From assembly GCA_036245805.1 (NCBI GenBank), contig BTRK01000004.1:8308001-8372000 (forward strand): a stretch of 64,000 nucleotides of DNA. Direction: 5' to 3'. This stretch comes from Pristionchus mayeri (taxonomy: Eukaryota; Nematoda; Chromadorea; Rhabditida; Neodiplogasteridae). Below the pieces are notes generated by a model. The model searched no databases. It worked only from the letters and a program-made list of their open reading frames with translations, and had not been told where the DNA came from. Every line of letters begins with the position of its first letter. Position 1 is the first letter of the stretch. Below are positions 61,178 to 64,000 of this stretch, piece after piece. The translations under genes were made by a program, and so were the position numbers.

Positions 61178-61909
61178 GTGAACATCAGGTTGATTAACAG
61201 TGTTTCAATTTGATTTGACCTTGGGCCACACTTTCGCCGTTGTTTTGACTACGAAATCTCTACAACCGAAGGTCCTACAGTTAACAGATCTGAAATATAA
61301 AATATATGTGATAGTATAATTAAAATTAATTTGCTTCGGAACCATTTCTATACATTCCAAGTATCTAGTGGCGCGCAATTTACGAATTCCGAGTTTCTGC
61401 CACATCAATTCCAACTCGAAGCGGGCTTAAACTTAATTTTTAAGCGCTCTAGTGTGAAAATTCGGATTCTACGAGTGAAAATGCACCAGGAAAAATGTTC
61501 AAAAGTAAAATTAAAGAAAAAATTTTTTTCACATTTTTGCCCCTTAGGTAGGAGGTGAAAATGTCGAAATTATGGATACATATGAAATCATGATATCATG
61601 GTGTATTTTCACACGTAGAATCCGAATTTTCACATTAGAACGTTTAAAAATTAAGTTTAAGCCCGCTTCGAGTTGGAATCGATGTGGCAGAAACTCGGAA
61701 TTCGTAAATTGCGCGCCACTAGATACTTGGAATGTATGGGAATGGTTCCGAAGCAAATTAATTTTAATTATACTATCACATATATTTTATATTTCAGATC
61801 TGTTAACTGTAGGACCTTCGGTTGTAGAGATTTCGTTGTCAAAACAACGGCGAAAGTGTGGCCCAAGGTCAAATCAAATTGAAACACTGTTAATCAACCT
61901 GATGTTCAC
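61178..61909. mobile_element. TTAA-flanked palindromic element
   Basis: Ends GTGAACATCAGGTTGATTAA and the complement are flanked by TTAA (61174-61177 and 61910-61913). Most of its length is inverted repeat with a short loop near 61560. TTAA duplication is typical of piggyBac-group elements; no transposase is present. Confidence 0.8.
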
Positions 61910-61913
61910 TTAA

Positions 61914-62272
61914 AGAAGGTGTAACACGAATAAGAGATGAGAAGGTAATGCATTCTGATGAGCGTGTTAGGTAGATATAATGTTTCAACTCAGCCCGAAC
62001 CAACCGTGGTCATAGCATAGTGGGTAACTCCTGCGTTCCAAGCGCAAGCTACGTGGGTTCGAATCCAGCAAGGTGCCATTCATTGTTGCTGTTTTTCTCA
62101 TTCATTTCAAATACGCGCGCTTCGCCTGCGCTGAGGCCCGATCTTCTCATACTCATATCTCATGATAGAATCATCTGTGTCACTTCGGATAAAGTGATTT
62201 CTCATCGGATTTCTGCCTTCTAGGACAACCACTATTCCACATGCACAATCTATTTTTCGTGTTACTCCTTCT
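61914..62272. mobile_element. Second TTAA-flanked element, containing a tRNA-like gene
   Basis: AGAAGGTGTAACACGAA and the near-complement TTTCGTGTTACTCCTTCT are its ends. It shares the TTAA at 61910-61913 with its neighbour and has TTAA at 62273-62276 on the other side. Confidence 0.75.
62006..62078 (+). other. tRNA-like sequence with Pol III A and B boxes
   Basis: TAGCATAGTGG (62013-62023) fits the A-box consensus and GGTTCGAATCC (62056-62066) the B box. TGCG-TTCCAAG-CGCA forms an anticodon-like arm whose central bases would be CCA. The acceptor stem does not pair convincingly, so it is probably a tRNA-derived fragment rather than a working tRNA. Confidence 0.55.
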
Positions 62273-64000
62273 TTAAATACGATTACACCTGCTCAAAATG
62301 TACAAAATATATTGAAAATAAGGTAAAAACACCAATGACACTGTATGAGAGTGAGTTAGTTGTTTTGCTATTGAACGTTGTTGGTTTGAACGATCGGGAA
62401 ATCTGCAATGCGGCATTTTGCGAGACCCAGGAAACATCATTGGGGATCGAATTTTTCGATGAAAAGTTGACCTTCGGGGTACTTTTTCATGGCGATTTTA
62501 ATGCGCCTAATTAAAAAACTACAGCCCCCAAAAAATTTTTCAGGGCGGCAATTTTTATATGAATTTTTGATTTAAAACGGCCACAACTTTTTCACAGATG
62601 AGCTAGCCCTTCACTTTCAACAGTGAAAATGCTTATCTCGTCGAGATCTTTCAGAATTACTATACATGTATGGGTTTGGATGAGCCGTTCAAAAGATTCA
62701 AAAACCGACCACCCATGTAGGGCAAAATGCACGAAATGAGGGGTCAGAGATACGGCTTCCTAAGGTCGATTTTCGAACTCTACGTGAAAAGTTACCCCTA
62801 GGGAGATCTTAAAATCACCACCTTATTTTTCATTGTACGGCCTCTGCTCAGTTCTCTCAGATAGTCACTCTTATAATGTCTTTAATTCGAGTTGTTCTTC
62901 TAATATTTCGACTTACGGTCATCACAAGGCGTTCAGCAGCTTCTCCCTCCCACAGTCCGGCCACACTTAGCAGCCATGTGGTGCAAGCAAGGGCTTGCCC
63001 TACCGGAAGCAGCATTTGGTAGGTTAACGCCTAAGAAATGAAAATTATGAGGAATGATCCCGGATAGAGAGACTTCAATAAAGAGAAGAATTAACGAACT
63101 TTTGCGATATGCGAAATGATGGCTCCTCGCTCCAGCTCTCTGAAAGCGATTTTCGAATCTATCATAATTCTTGTGATATTATTTCCATACCATTTTACTG
63201 ATCTCTTTGAGTAGAATTCGACGAACGATGAAAATTATGAAGATGGCAGAGGGAGAGAGAAGTATTAGAAAAGTGAGAGAGATGACGAATCGGGCATCGG
63301 TGACGTTGGAGTGCCCTGTGTTTTGCTTAATATTAAGGGAATGTTGCAGCTTGTTTCATCTTTAAAAGAGTGCAATGAGTAGTTGTTCTTTCATAGATAA
63401 ATTGTGAGCAAAATAGCTTACACGTAGCTGGGTATTCTGGAAGATCTACTCCTCTCAGTACTTCCGTAGGCGCAACTTCGGATGAACTGTAGAAGAGCAC
63501 CTGAAAACGCTCTATTTGTGGCGAGTTTTGTGTTTTCTCAAACCATAACGAATACGATGGGTGCGTAGAGGAGGCACGTGATGAGCAGTGTGATTCGCTC
63601 GCTAGGAACTTTAACTGCAGCAGTTTTATCCCGAAGGATGTACAGACGGAAGCAGAACGAGTGGAGGAGCACGAAGGTAGAGTGAGAGACGAAGTAGGTG
63701 TGGATGGCTGGAAAAGCCATTTTGTGATAACCAAATAGTACTGTAACCTATTCCATAATTCATAACGAAATACAGGGAAGCCGTGTGATAAATAAGGCGA
63801 GATGTATCACTGCCTACTTACTATGACAGAGATGGCAGAAGCCCATTCCGACATACGAGCATGGTCCGATGAAGAGGTAGAGTTGAGAGGGGCCAGAGGG
63901 GAGGTAGATCAGCCTGTGATTCATTTATTTTATCATTTCTAGAGGCGAATGCCTCACCTCGCAATCGCTAGCGCTCCTCCGGATGCTGAGAAAATGTCGA

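Larger units (their letters stand above)
60569..62870. mobile_element. Second long fold-back element, 4-bp duplication TTAT, with two nested insertions
   Basis: It has the same ends as the element at 55943 (GAGTGACTATCTGAGAGAA) and is flanked by TTAT at 60565-60568 and 62871-62874. The outer arms (60569 to about 61177 and about 62273 to 62870) are near-complementary but diverge from the first element in their inner parts. The centre is interrupted by two TTAA-flanked elements. Confidence 0.85.
60259..64000 (-). pseudogene. Srd-like chemoreceptor, copy 2 (5' end beyond the window; one-base frameshift)
   Basis: Exons match copy 1 one for one: 63958..>64000, 63822..63913, 63544..63707, 63422..63500, 63191..63315, 63100..63139, 62917..63030, 60405..60497 and 60259..60348. 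Landmarks are YLFIGPCSYVGMGFCHLCH, SFCFRLYILRD, LTFLILLSPSAIFIIFIV, ALTYQMLLPVGQ and GSPIINLTFLPPYRRMF. The exon 63100..63139 is 40 bases, whereas copy 1 has 39. An extra A near 63113-63116 shifts the frame just before ALTYQ, so the product would lose its last two helices unless splicing compensates or the base is an assembly error. The last exons are less certain because the copy 1 donor there is not conserved. The 2.4-kb intron 60498-62916 is filled by a fold-back element. Confidence 0.7.

Noticed and set aside
62006..62078. Functional tRNA gene with a CCA anticodon
   Set aside because: Promoter boxes fit, but the acceptor stem does not pair and it lies inside a transposon.

Overview
The window is nuclear DNA from a nematode. 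Protein-coding genes are cut by many short introns that end in TTTCAG-like acceptors. Two genes encode nematode-restricted Srd-type chemoreceptors, and a large gene matches the Sidekick/RIG-4 adhesion receptor. The dense load of small transposons and fold-back repeats fits a rhabditid or diplogastrid worm, but the species cannot be named from this sequence alone.

Layout. 1-292 (+) is the Gly-rich tail of an hnRNP-type protein. 1448-5757 (+) is a decayed Helitron replicase. 6632-18105 (-) is one long gene, or two or three adjacent genes, for an acidic nuclear-type protein with two C2H2 fingers and three copies of an unrecognised domain of about 100 residues. 19576-41708 (-) is a 22-kb Sidekick/rig-4 gene: signal peptide, Ig domains, FN3 domains, membrane segment and a tail ending in the Sidekick hexapeptide GFSSFV. 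41.7-48.6 kb is a gene-poor GA-rich interval with a 5'-truncated SINE and hairpin repeats. 48661-50422 (+) encodes a CERT-like START-domain lipid transfer protein. 51149-53017 (+) encodes a sigma-type glutathione S-transferase with an unusual 150-residue basic, serine/arginine-rich extension that begins with a myristoylation-like MGNGAT. 53293-58215 (-) and 60259->64000 (-) are tandem Srd-like receptor genes. Their introns carry MITEs, a mariner derivative and two long fold-back elements. An intact DD37D (maT-type) transposon lies between the receptors.

The genes do not form an evident pathway. The most notable structural biology is transposon-host interplay in the receptor pair: one MITE duplicated a splice acceptor, another duplicated a splice donor, and near-kilobase palindromes sit inside introns. 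A second notable pattern is a strand-biased TACGGTA motif in introns of the Sidekick and CERT genes. Exon coordinates were derived by hand from reading frame, splice signals and comparison of the paralogues; no transcript data were available.
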